DNA of 64,000 bases, from assembly GCF_026013905.1 (NCBI RefSeq), contig NZ_CP110257.1, forward strand, positions 2,440,001 through 2,504,000, given 5' to 3'. Shown here piece by piece: positions 17,772 to 26,903 of this stretch; positions within the stretch are counted from its first letter, which is position 1; every line of letters begins with the position of its first letter. The DNA comes from Schlegelella aquatica. GTDB taxonomy: Bacteria; Pseudomonadota; Gammaproteobacteria; Burkholderiales; Burkholderiaceae_C. Position numbers and translations under genes: made by a program. The notes under the pieces are model-generated. The model ran no database searches. It was not told where the DNA came from and saw only the letters and a list, made by a program, of their open reading frames with translations.

Positions 17772-18638
17772 GTGAGCGCCGACTCCCTCTCGCCCAGCGC
17801 CGACGCGCTCGCCGAGCCCGCTGCGCCGGCCGCCGACGGTCTGCCGGAGGTGGTGGACACCGTCGCGGTGGCCAAGCTCTACGGCTCGCCGCTGTTCGAG
17901 CTGCCCCAGGATCTGTACATCCCGCCCGATGCGCTCGAGGTCTTTCTCGAAGCCTTCGAAGGTCCGCTGGATCTGCTGCTCTACCTCATCCGCAAGCAGA
18001 ACTTCAACATCCTCGACATCCCGCTGGCCGACGTGACGCGGCAGTACCTGAGCTACGTCGAGCAGATCCGCAGCCGCAACCTCGAACTCGCTGCCGAGTA
18101 CCTGCTCATGGCGGCGATGCTCATCGAGATCAAGTCCCGGATGCTCCTGCCACCCAAGAAGACGGAGGAAGGCCAGGAGCCCGAGGATCCCCGCGCCGAG
18201 CTGGTGCGCCGCCTGCTGGAGTACGAGCAGATGAAGCTGGCCGCGGCCAAGCTCGACCAGCTGCCGCTCCTCGGCCGCGACTTCCTGCGCGCGCAGGTCT
18301 ACATCGAGCAGGCCCTCAAGCCCCGCTTTCCGGACGTGAGCCTGGACGAGCTGCGCGAGGCCTGGCTCGAGATCCTCAAGCGCGCCAAGCTGACTCAGCA
18401 CCACAAGATCACCCGCGAGGAACTCTCGGTGCGCGAGCACATGAGCCTCGTGTTGCGCACGCTGCAGGGCCGTCGCTTCGTGGAATTCCACGACCTGTTC
18501 GACCCGCGCCGAGGTCCGCAGGTGCTGGTGGTCACCTTCATTGCCATGCTGGAGCTGGCGCGCGAGCGGCTCATCGAGGTCACCCAGGCCGAAGCCTACG
18601 CGCCCATCTACGTGCGCCTGTCGTACCAGCCGGCCTGA
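17772..18638 (+). CDS. scpA: Segregation and condensation protein A
   Basis: 288-aa kleisin subunit that bridges SMC heads in the condensin complex and aids chromosome organisation and segregation. It contains the kleisin N-terminal signature FEGPLDLLLYLIRKQNFNILDIPLADVTRQYL, the helix AAEYLLMAAMLIEIKSRMLLP and the acidic/ELVRRLLEYEQMK middle. It begins with GTG at 17772; the first 35 residues are a poorly conserved Ala/Pro/Asp stretch. scpB is not in the window, nor is smc. The stop codon is followed immediately by the first unit of a 79-bp repeat array. Confidence 0.94.
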   Translation: MSADSLSPSADALAEPAAPAADGLPEVVDTVAVAKLYGSPLFELPQDLYIPPDALEVFLEAFEGPLDLLLYLIRKQNFNILDIPLADVTRQYLSYVEQIRSRNLELAAEYLLMAAMLIEIKSRMLLPPKKTEEGQEPEDPRAELVRRLLEYEQMKLAAAKLDQLPLLGRDFLRAQVYIEQALKPRFPDVSLDELREAWLEILKRAKLTQHHKITREELSVREHMSLVLRTLQGRRFVEFHDLFDPRRGPQVLVVTFIAMLELARERLIEVTQAEAYAPIYVRLSYQPA

Positions 18639-18955
18639 GGCCCGGCGCTCGGCCGCCCGGAGCCGGGCCGACACCCCCCCCGGGGGGTGGGGCGCAAGCC
18701 CCGGGGGCACAGACATACGGCCCGGCGCTCGGCCGCCCGGAGCCGGGCCGACACCCCCCCGGGGGGTGGGGCGCAAGCCCCGGGGGCACAGACATACGGC
18801 CCGGCGCTCGGCCGCCCGGAGCCGGGCCGACACCCCCTCGGGGGGTGGGGCGCAAGCCCCGGGGGCACAGACATACGGCCCGGCGCTCGGCCGCCCGGAG
18901 CCGGGCCGACACCCCCCCGGGGGGTGGGGCGCAAGCCCCGGGGGCAAAGACATGA
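18639..18955. repeat. Tandem array of four 79/80-bp structured repeat units (array 1)
   Basis: Units at 18639-18718 (80 bp), 18719-18797, 18798-18876 and 18877-18955 (79 bp each), beginning on the base after the scpA stop codon. Every unit carries three inverted repeats in order: GGCCCGGC/GCCGGGCC with a 15-base loop, a C-run/G-run hairpin (CACCCCC..GGGGGGTG) and GGGGC-GCAA-GCCCC, a 5-bp stem capped by a GNRA-type tetraloop. Units differ mainly in C-run length; the last ends CAAAGACATGAC instead of CACAGACATAC. There are no unique spacers, so it is not CRISPR. Open reading frames through it are artefacts of G+C content. The remaining 90 bases before panB hold its leader. Confidence 0.95.
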
Positions 18956-19045
18956 CGCCCCCACGGCGCCGGCGTCTTCTTGTGCACTGCAGCGCCGGGC
19001 ACGCCGCGTGGCTAGAATCCGCCGACTTCCCCACCCTTTTCCACC

Positions 19046-20738
<1,693 letters not shown>

Positions 20739-20780
20739 ACCTTCAGGCCGCCGCCCCCCGGGGGGTGCGGCCGGCCTAGG

Positions 20781-20835
20781 GTCGGGCCTCGGGCCTCGGG
20801 CCTCGGGTCGCGGGTCGCGGGTCGCGGGCCTCGGC
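20781..20835. repeat. Heptamer tandem repeat (about 8 copies)
   Basis: Eight heptamers of the form CTCGGGC/CGCGGGT run back to back between the convergent ends of panC and the hybrid kinase gene, ending at the kinase stop codon. The first half is CTCGGGC type and the second half CGCGGGT type, which suggests slippage within an already duplicated tract. Length could vary between strains. It lies outside both coding regions. Confidence 0.85.
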
Positions 20836-22662
20836 TCAGCGTGCCCGCAGGCCCAGCTTGAAGGCGATCATCGCGCGCAGCTTGTTGGGCACCACCGGCT
20901 TGATCAGCAGATGGAAGCCGTGGCGCGTCGCCTCCGCATCGAGCGCCGAGGTCGTGCTGCCCGTCACGAGGATGGCGGGCAGTTCGGGGCCGAAGCGCTC
21001 TCTCAACGCCAGCAGCGCGTCGATGCCATTGCTCTGGTGATCGATGCGGTAGTCGATGATGGCCAGGTCGGGCCGCTGCCCCTGGGCCGCGGCCTGCGTC
21101 GCCCACGCGGCCGCCGCAGGCACGCTGTCGAAGGCGGCGACCGTCGCGCCCCAGCTCTTGAGCAGCACCTCCAACCCGTCCCGCACCGCCGAGTCATCCT
21201 CGACGACGACGATGAGCTGCCGGTCGAGCGCGAGCCCGAGCGCCGGGCGGGAGGGCGGGGCCTCCGGCGCGCGCAGCGCGCGGCCCATCGGCAGCCTGAG
21301 GGAGAACACCGTGCCATGACCGTAGCGCGAGCGCAGGGTCAGCGGCGCGTCCATCAGCTGCGCGAGCCGTTTGGCGATGGCCAATCCCAACCCGAGGCCC
21401 TTGCGCTGCTCGGCCGGCACGGGGCGGTCCGTGTGCACCTGGTAGAACTCCTCGAACACCCGGGCCTGCTCGGGCTCACGGATCCCGACGCCGGAGTCCC
21501 ACACCTGCACCAGCAGGTCGTCGCCGCGCACGCGGCACGTCACGAGCACACCGCCGTCTTCGGTGTAGCGGATGGCGTTGGAGACGAGATTGCGCAGGAT
21601 GCGGTCCACCAGCACCGGATCGGCATACGCGAAGTGCTGCTCACCGCGGAACTTGAGCTCCAGGCCCTTCTCGAAGGCCACCGGCTCGAAGTGCAGGCGC
21701 AGCCGGGTGAAAAGCTCACGCATGCTGAAGTGCTGCGGCTTGACCTCGACCCCGCCGGTGTCGATCTTCGTGATGTCCAGCAGCTCGCTGAACAGTCCCT
21801 CCAGGGCGTCGACGGAGCTGTTGATGCTGTTGACGAGCTGGATCACCTCCTCGTCGCGGCTGCGGTGGCGCAGCGCCTCGGCGAAGAGCCCGAGCGCATG
21901 CAAGGGCTGCCGCAGGTCGTGGCTGGCCGCCGCGAAGAACTGGGTCTTCGCGCGGTTGGCCACCTCGGCCGCGCGCTTGGCGTCCTCGGCGGCCGCCTTC
22001 TCGGTGCTGAGCTGCTCGAGCAGCTGCTCGGTGTCCACCTTGAGCTGCACCACGTGGTCGAACGACCTGCGGTAGTACCGGCCGAGCACGGCGGTCATCA
22101 GGAAGGTCAGCACCAGCACGCCAGCGAGATCCAGGCTGTCCGGCGTCCCGAGCGTGGCGATACGCGCGATCGTCGGCACGAAGCACAGCGCGATGAACGC
22201 GAAGAACACCCGGGACTGCGTGGCGAGCAGAGGAATCGCACCGACGCAGTAGCTGTAGACGATGAGCAGCAGGCTCGTCTGGTGGACGGACTCCCCCACC
22301 GGGTAGAGCAACCACGCGACCGAGCCCCACGCGGCACCGGAGGCGAGGGTTCCCGCGTTCCACGCGAGCCGCCATCGGCCGAACTCGGCCGGCTCCTGCG
22401 GCGCGGCGGTCTTGAATCGGAGCATTGTCAGCAGGCGCCCGAGCCACACGAGCATGAACAGGGCCACCCAGCCGTACAGGATGTGGGGCTGCGCCTCATC
22501 CCGGTAGAGCAGCACCAGGACCAGCGCGCCCAGCAGGTTGCCCAGGAGCGAGGGGACGGTCTGCTGGAACACGTTGCGTACGGCATCCGGCAAAGGCAGG
22601 CCCGGCGCGCCCGCCCGAAAGGCTGGGGCGGGGGCCGGCAGACCTGTGGAGACGGAAGTCAC
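20836..22662 (-). CDS. Membrane-bound hybrid histidine kinase/response regulator
   Basis: 608-aa sensor. The first 210 residues hold about six hydrophobic segments (LLGNLLGALVLVLL, ILYGWVALFMLVWLG, LLLIVYSYCVGAIPLL, VFFAFIALCFVPTIA, VLVLTFLMTAVLG among them) with no large periplasmic loop, so it may sense something in or near the membrane. A coiled linker leads to HisKA with His in FFAAASHDLRQPLHALG, HATPase with GVGIREPE and GLGLGLAIAKRL, and a C-terminal receiver with Asp in AIIDYRID. The GTG start at 22662 has GAGGAG 8 bases upstream. It follows a LuxR-type response regulator on the same strand, 194 bases away, probably its partner. Confidence 0.88.
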   Translation of the reverse strand: MTSVSTGLPAPAPAFRAGAPGLPLPDAVRNVFQQTVPSLLGNLLGALVLVLLYRDEAQPHILYGWVALFMLVWLGRLLTMLRFKTAAPQEPAEFGRWRLAWNAGTLASGAAWGSVAWLLYPVGESVHQTSLLLIVYSYCVGAIPLLATQSRVFFAFIALCFVPTIARIATLGTPDSLDLAGVLVLTFLMTAVLGRYYRRSFDHVVQLKVDTEQLLEQLSTEKAAAEDAKRAAEVANRAKTQFFAAASHDLRQPLHALGLFAEALRHRSRDEEVIQLVNSINSSVDALEGLFSELLDITKIDTGGVEVKPQHFSMRELFTRLRLHFEPVAFEKGLELKFRGEQHFAYADPVLVDRILRNLVSNAIRYTEDGGVLVTCRVRGDDLLVQVWDSGVGIREPEQARVFEEFYQVHTDRPVPAEQRKGLGLGLAIAKRLAQLMDAPLTLRSRYGHGTVFSLRLPMGRALRAPEAPPSRPALGLALDRQLIVVVEDDSAVRDGLEVLLKSWGATVAAFDSVPAAAAWATQAAAQGQRPDLAIIDYRIDHQSNGIDALLALRERFGPELPAILVTGSTTSALDAEATRHGFHLLIKPVVPNKLRAMIAFKLGLRAR

Positions 22663-22856
22663 GCGGCAATCTCCTCACGTGGGTGCAACTGGGCGACGGC
22701 GGTGCTGCTCGGTGCGACCGTGCGGCTGGCGGCACCTGCGCTCACACGCCGGGCAGAGTGTCGCATGCGCCAGGGGCTGCATGAGAGTCGGCCACTGCCG
22801 CGCAGAGGAGGGCATGCCGGGACGCGGGCGCACTGCCAGGCGGATCAGGGCTCGTC

Positions 22857-23573
22857 TCAGGATCGGCTGCTGCGCCAGGCGGGAAAGCCGCCCTCCTGCT
22901 GCGTCATCTGGCTGACCGCGAGCACCGCTTGCGTGCGCGAGCTCACGCCGAGCGCCCGGAGCACCGCCGCGACGTGGTCCTTCACGGTTTCGACGGAGAG
23001 ATGGAGCTCGCGCGCGATGAGCTTGTTGGGTTTGCCTTGCAGCAACAGAGCCAGGACGTCCGTCTGCCGGGGCGTCAGACCGAGCGCGGCCAGCGTCGGG
23101 GGCGTCTGGTAGCCGGCCTGGGCGGCGTGGGCGGCCACGGGATGTGCGGCGGGCGCGGCCGACTGCGGGGTGGCGTCGAAGCCCATGCTCATGGGTGGCA
23201 CGTACACCCCGCCGGACATCACCGTGCGCAGAGCCTCGTGCAACTGATCGTTGGAGGCCCGCTTGGGCACGAAGCCCATCGCGCCCATGTCGATCGCCTG
23301 GATGACGTCGCTGCTGCGGTCGGAGGCGGAGATGACCACGACCGGCAGCGCCGGATAGAGCTGCCGCATGTCGGCCAGCAGGTCGAAGCCGTTGGCGTCG
23401 CCCAGTTGGAGGTCGAGCAGCACCAGATCGTACTGCGCGTCCTCGCTCAAGGTCTGACGTGCCGCGCCGGCACTGCCCACCCCCACCACCTCGATCCCGT
23501 CGCCCAGCCGCTGAATGACGCTTTGCAGCGCCGACAGGATCAGCGGGTGATCATCGACCAACAGCACTCGCAT
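22857..23573 (-). CDS. LuxR/NarL-type response regulator
   Basis: 238-aa two-component regulator. The receiver domain (residues 1-120) begins MRVLLVDDHPLILSAL and carries the phospho-acceptor Asp in LVLLDLQLGDANG and Lys in GFVPKRAS. A linker with His/Ala-rich sequence leads to a GerE helix-turn-helix (LTPRQTDVLALLLQGKPNKLIARELHLSVETVKDHVAAVLRALG in pieces). The ATG at 23573 has AAGAAGAA immediately upstream; the longer reading frame starts in poor context. It lies upstream of the hybrid kinase gene and likely takes phosphate from it. Confidence 0.9.
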   Translation of the reverse strand: MRVLLVDDHPLILSALQSVIQRLGDGIEVVGVGSAGAARQTLSEDAQYDLVLLDLQLGDANGFDLLADMRQLYPALPVVVISASDRSSDVIQAIDMGAMGFVPKRASNDQLHEALRTVMSGGVYVPPMSMGFDATPQSAAPAAHPVAAHAAQAGYQTPPTLAALGLTPRQTDVLALLLQGKPNKLIARELHLSVETVKDHVAAVLRALGVSSRTQAVLAVSQMTQQEGGFPAWRSSRS

Positions 23574-23644
23574 GATTCTTCTTGCGCACCCGCGCATGTT
23601 CTTTTTGGACGGCGCGGTGGATGCTAATGCAGGGGCCCGGTCCC

Positions 23645-23668
23645 CCATCCCCCCATTAAGAGGGATGG
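23645..23668 (-). terminator. Weak hairpin between maoC-like gene and response regulator
   Basis: CCATCCC and GGGATGG form a 7-bp stem around a 10-base loop, in the 127 bases between the MaoC-like gene and the response regulator. There is no clear T tract, so it is at best a weak or Rho-assisted terminator. Nothing else is visible in this gap. Confidence 0.35.
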
Positions 23669-23700
23669 TGCCACGAGGGCGCAACGCCGGGCGGGGCCGA

Positions 23701-24156
23701 TCAGGGATGACGGCGGGTCACCGACTCGGCGACGCACACCGGCTTGTCCGAGCCTTCGCGTTCGACGGTCACTTGCACCGTCAACTGGGCCCCGGCCGGC
23801 TCGAGCGGCTCGCAGGCGAGCAGCGTGAAATGGGCGCGCAGGCGGCTGCCCACCGGCACCGGCGCCGGAAAGCGGACCCGATTGAGCCCGTAGTTGATGC
23901 CCATGGCCACATCCCGGATCGCGAACGCCGACTCGAAGAAGAGCGGCAAGAGGCTCAGCGTCAGGAAGCCGTGGGCCACCGTCGTGCCGAACGGCCCCTT
24001 TCGCGCGCGTGCCGGATCGACGTGGATCCATTGGTGGTCCCCGGTAGCTTCGGCGAAACGATCGATGCGCTCCTGATCGATCTCCACCCAGTCGCTGGTG
24101 CCCAGCGATTGACCAACCAGGCCCTGCAAGTCGGTAAGACGCTCGAATACTTTCAT
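23701..24156 (-). CDS. MaoC-like (R)-specific enoyl-CoA hydratase
   Basis: 151-aa single hot-dog-fold protein. FAEATGDHQWIHVDPARARKGPFGTTVAHGFLTLSLLP contains the hydratase-2 motif with the catalytic Asp and His (D-x4-H type: DHQWIHVD). Members hydrate trans-2-enoyl-CoA and can link beta-oxidation to polyhydroxyalkanoate synthesis. The start ATG overlaps the stop codon of the ParA-like gene as ATGA, so both are translated from one message. Substrate is not deducible from sequence. Confidence 0.88.
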   Translation of the reverse strand: MKVFERLTDLQGLVGQSLGTSDWVEIDQERIDRFAEATGDHQWIHVDPARARKGPFGTTVAHGFLTLSLLPLFFESAFAIRDVAMGINYGLNRVRFPAPVPVGSRLRAHFTLLACEPLEPAGAQLTVQVTVEREGSDKPVCVAESVTRRHP

Positions 24157-24779
24157 GCCTTGCCCTGCTCGATCCACTCCAGGATCGGCTGCCACTGTTG
24201 CAGATCGCGTTCGACGCGGCTCGGCGCCACGTCCCACAACGTCAAGCCGCGCGCGGCCAGCTGCACGTAGTTCTGCGTGTCGCGCAGGTGGCCGACGACG
24301 CTCACCTCCAGCGAGCCGCAGAAGGCCCTGAGCTGCTCCGCCGCGAGGGTGTGTTCCCGCACCCTCATGCCGACCACCCCCACCTGCACGCGCGAGGACT
24401 TCCGGTGCGCGAGCAGTTCGTCGAGGAACGCCCGCGTCGCATAGATGTCGAAAAGACTGGGCTGCAGCGGCACGAGCACGGTGTCGGCCAGGCGCACGAT
24501 CTCGTCCAGGCGCTTGCCGTGCAGGCCGGCCGGTGTGTCGAGCACGGCATGCGCCGTGCCCTTCGGCGGCTTGACGACGTGGCCGTGCCGCGTCTCCCAG
24601 GTGGCGATGGGCGCCGCTTGCGCCGGCCGCAGGCGCAGCCAGGTCAGGCACGACTGCTGGCGGTCGGTGTCGCCCAGCATCACTTTGTGGCCGCGCGAGG
24701 CCAAGTAGCCGGCGAGCTGGGTGGCGAGCGTGGACTTGCCGACTCCGCCCTTCGGATTGGCCACCACGATCACCGGCAT
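24153..24779 (-). CDS. ParA-family ATPase (orphan)
   Basis: 208-aa P-loop ATPase of the ParA/MinD class with the deviant Walker A KGGVGKST near residue 12, switch I DTDRQQS and switch II LDTPAGL. The start at ATG 24779 has GGAGG 5 bases upstream. There is no ParB partner nearby, and the gene is translationally coupled to a MaoC-like hydratase. ParA relatives of this small type position cargo such as plasmids, chemoreceptor arrays or PHA granules. A link between the hydratase and granule or cargo positioning is possible but unproven. Confidence 0.87.
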   Translation of the reverse strand: MPVIVVANPKGGVGKSTLATQLAGYLASRGHKVMLGDTDRQQSCLTWLRLRPAQAAPIATWETRHGHVVKPPKGTAHAVLDTPAGLHGKRLDEIVRLADTVLVPLQPSLFDIYATRAFLDELLAHRKSSRVQVGVVGMRVREHTLAAEQLRAFCGSLEVSVVGHLRDTQNYVQLAARGLTLWDVAPSRVERDLQQWQPILEWIEQGKA

Positions 24780-24926
24780 CGCGTCCTCCGCGCCCCTCGC
24801 TGGAATGCGGGCAATGTTACCGGTCCCGACGCGCGCACCGCCCCGAGACAAACCAGCATCCGGCGTCACCCAGGCGACAGCCGGCCCTCGCCGTGAGCGG
24901 ACCCGGTCTGCCCCGGCGGGCGCTCG

Positions 24927-25691
24927 TCACGCGGCCCACGAGTCCCACAGCAGCTTCAGGCCGGCGAACAGCATCCCGGCGTACAGCAGCCGATAGAACC
25001 AGCGCGGGTCGATGCGCCGCACGATCCGCACCCCGATCCACACTCCCACGGGCGCCAGAGGCATCAGCACGACCGCGGTCGCCATGTTGCGCAGGTCGAT
25101 GAGGCCCAGCCAGGCGTAGGGCACCCATTTGGAGGCGTTGATGACGGCAAAGAAGACCGCCGAGGTGGCGGCGAACCTCACCGGCGAGAGCTTCAAGGGA
25201 AGCAGGTAGGCGTGCAGAGGCGGGCCGCCCGCGTGGGCGACGAAACTCGTGAACCCGGAGGCCATCGCCAACAGCGCCCCCAGCCAGCGCGGCGGAGGCG
25301 GCGCGTCGGCGCGGGGCGGGAAGAAGAGCCGCTGGACGAGGAACAGGAGCGTCAAGACACCGACCAGCCCGGCGACCATGGCCGGCGCGAGCAGGCCGAA
25401 GAGGAGCGTTCCGACCAGCGTGCCCGCCAACCCGGCGGGCAGCATCAGCCGCAGCAGGTCCCGATCGCCGGACTTCAGGTAGGAGGCCACCCCGATCACG
25501 TCCATCACCGCCAGCAGCGGCAGCATGATGGCCGCAGCCTGGGGGACCGGCACCGCCAGCGCCATCAGCGGCACCGCGAGCGCCCCGAAGCCGGCCGCGA
25601 CGCCGCTCTTGGCCAGGCCGGTGAGCAGCACCGCGGGCACCGCCACGGCATAGAAGGCCGGGTCGGCGACGAGCGCCTGCGTCCAGTCCAC
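24927..25691 (-). CDS. TauE/SafE-family membrane transporter (sulfite/anion exporter type)
   Basis: 254-aa inner-membrane protein with about seven or eight hydrophobic segments and the family hallmarks AVLLTGLAKSGVAAGFGALAVPLMAL at the N-terminus and GFTSFVAHAGGPPLHAYLLPLKLSP in the middle. Members export organosulfonates, sulfite or sulfide-related anions, but substrate cannot be assigned here. The start appears to be GTG 25691, with GAGACACG just upstream, 6 bases after the nitroreductase stop, so the two are probably co-transcribed. Confidence 0.88.
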   Translation of the reverse strand: MDWTQALVADPAFYAVAVPAVLLTGLAKSGVAAGFGALAVPLMALAVPVPQAAAIMLPLLAVMDVIGVASYLKSGDRDLLRLMLPAGLAGTLVGTLLFGLLAPAMVAGLVGVLTLLFLVQRLFFPPRADAPPPPRWLGALLAMASGFTSFVAHAGGPPLHAYLLPLKLSPVRFAATSAVFFAVINASKWVPYAWLGLIDLRNMATAVVLMPLAPVGVWIGVRIVRRIDPRWFYRLLYAGMLFAGLKLLWDSWAA

Positions 25692-25697
25692 CGTGTC

Positions 25698-26276
25698 TCA
25701 GACGATGCGGCAGGCTTGCTCGAACGCGAGGCGCGGGCTGCGCGGGAAGAGCTGGGAGGGATCCCCGTAGCCCAGGTTGCAGATGAAGTTGGTCTTGACC
25801 GCCGTGCCCAGCCAGAACTCGGCGTCGACGCGCGGCGCGTCGAAACCGCTCATCGGACCGCAGTCCAGCCCGAGCGCACGCGCGGCCATGATGAAGTAGC
25901 CGCCTTGCAGGCTGGAGTTGCGAAACGCGGTGGAGTGGATGACCTCGGGCTTGCCCTCGAACCACGAGCGGGCCTCGGGGTTGTGCGGGAAGAGCTGCGG
26001 CAGCTTCTCGTAGAAGTGCATGTCCATGCCGATGATCGCCGTCACCGGCGCGGCAGCCGTCTTGGCCTGGTTGCCTTCGCTCATGCAGGGCACGAGCCGC
26101 GCCTTGGCCTCCGGCGTCTTGACGAAGAGGATGCGCGCCGGGCAGCAGTTGGCGGAGGTGGGCCCCCACTTCATCAGGTCGTACAGGCGGTGCAGGAGCT
26201 CGTCCGGCACGGGCCGGTCGAGCCAGGCGTTGTGCGTACGGGCATCGTCGAACAGTTGTTCGGTCGTGATGTTCAT
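25698..26276 (-). CDS. Nitroreductase-family protein, RutE-like malonic semialdehyde reductase
   Basis: 192-aa FMN-dependent reductase. The N-terminal half ([48 protein letters not shown] in order) closely resembles RutE/HadB-type enzymes, which reduce malonic semialdehyde to 3-hydroxypropionate in pyrimidine breakdown. [48 protein letters not shown] continues the family pattern. The rest of the rut operon is absent, so the physiological substrate may differ. The ATG at 26276 is preferred over a longer frame that overlaps the divergent DUF1841 gene. Confidence 0.85.
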   Translation of the reverse strand: MNITTEQLFDDARTHNAWLDRPVPDELLHRLYDLMKWGPTSANCCPARILFVKTPEAKARLVPCMSEGNQAKTAAAPVTAIIGMDMHFYEKLPQLFPHNPEARSWFEGKPEVIHSTAFRNSSLQGGYFIMAARALGLDCGPMSGFDAPRVDAEFWLGTAVKTNFICNLGYGDPSQLFPRSPRLAFEQACRIV

Positions 26277-26316
26277 CGCTCGAAGAAGGATTTGCGGAAA
26301 AGGCGACAATTCTCCG

Positions 26317-26748
26317 ATGTTCGCCCCCTCCCAACACGACGTCCGGCTTTTCTTCTGCGAGGCGCATCGCAAGCACCGCGCCCAGGCCCCCTTGACCCCG
26401 CTGGAGGCGCTGGCGGCGGACTGGATCGCCGAGCACCCCGAGTACCACGACGACCTGGCGGACCCGGATGCGGCGGTTGCGGCAAGCTACACCGTCGAGG
26501 AGGGCCGCACCAACCCCTTCCTGCATCTGGCGATGCACCTGTCGATCAGCGAGCAGGTGAGCATCGACCAGCCCCGCGGCATCAAGCAGGCCTACGAGCT
26601 GCTGGCGCGCAAGCTGGGTTCGGCGCACGAGGCCCAGCACGAGATCATGGAGTGCCTGGGCGAGATGATCTGGAAGTCGCAACGCAGCGGCCTGCCCCCC
26701 GACGGCGAGGCGTACATCGACTGCGTGAGGCGGCGCGCCACGCGCTGA
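26317..26748 (+). CDS. DUF1841 family protein
   Basis: 143-aa protein beginning [19 protein letters not shown], with the conserved core [21 protein letters not shown] segment [25 protein letters not shown] and [37 protein letters not shown]. The histidine-rich HLAMHL and [10 protein letters not shown] helices look like a metal-binding helical bundle. The family is widespread in beta- and gammaproteobacteria and has no known function. It is divergent from the RutE-like gene with 40 bases between starts. Confidence 0.87.
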   Translation: MFAPSQHDVRLFFCEAHRKHRAQAPLTPLEALAADWIAEHPEYHDDLADPDAAVAASYTVEEGRTNPFLHLAMHLSISEQVSIDQPRGIKQAYELLARKLGSAHEAQHEIMECLGEMIWKSQRSGLPPDGEAYIDCVRRRATR

Positions 26749-26866
26749 AGCCCTGCTCCGCCGTGCCAAGGGCCCGCACGTATCCCCTGCCGCAGACCGG
26801 CGTGTGTGCCAAAGGCAAGAATGGAGGCGCCGTCCCCCGCGGCGCGCGGGGCCTTCGGCACGGGGC

Positions 26867-26897
26867 TTGACCTTCACATCATGTGAAGGTCTAGTCT
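26867..26897 (+). promoter_or_regulatory. CueR-type copper-responsive promoter of copA
   Basis: A -35 TTGACC (26867-26872) and a -10 TAGTCT (26892-26897) are 19 bases apart, the stretched spacing typical of MerR-family promoters. The spacer is filled by a perfect dyad with arms ACCTTCACAT and ATGTGAAGGT around a single C (26870-26890), matching the CueR/copper operator type. The predicted transcription start falls on or next to the copA ATG at 26904, so the message is probably leaderless or nearly so. The upstream 118 bases after DUF1841 hold only a G+C hairpin at 26835-26851. Confidence 0.92.
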
Positions 26898-26903
26898 GGC
26901 GCC

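Noticed and set aside
18639..18955. CRISPR array
   Set aside because: Units follow each other directly without unique spacers, are too long for a CRISPR repeat and no cas genes are present.
26835..26851. Terminator after DUF1841
   Set aside because: CCCCGCG/CGCGGGG can pair, but in this base composition such short hairpins are frequent and there is no T tract; support is too weak for a separate feature.
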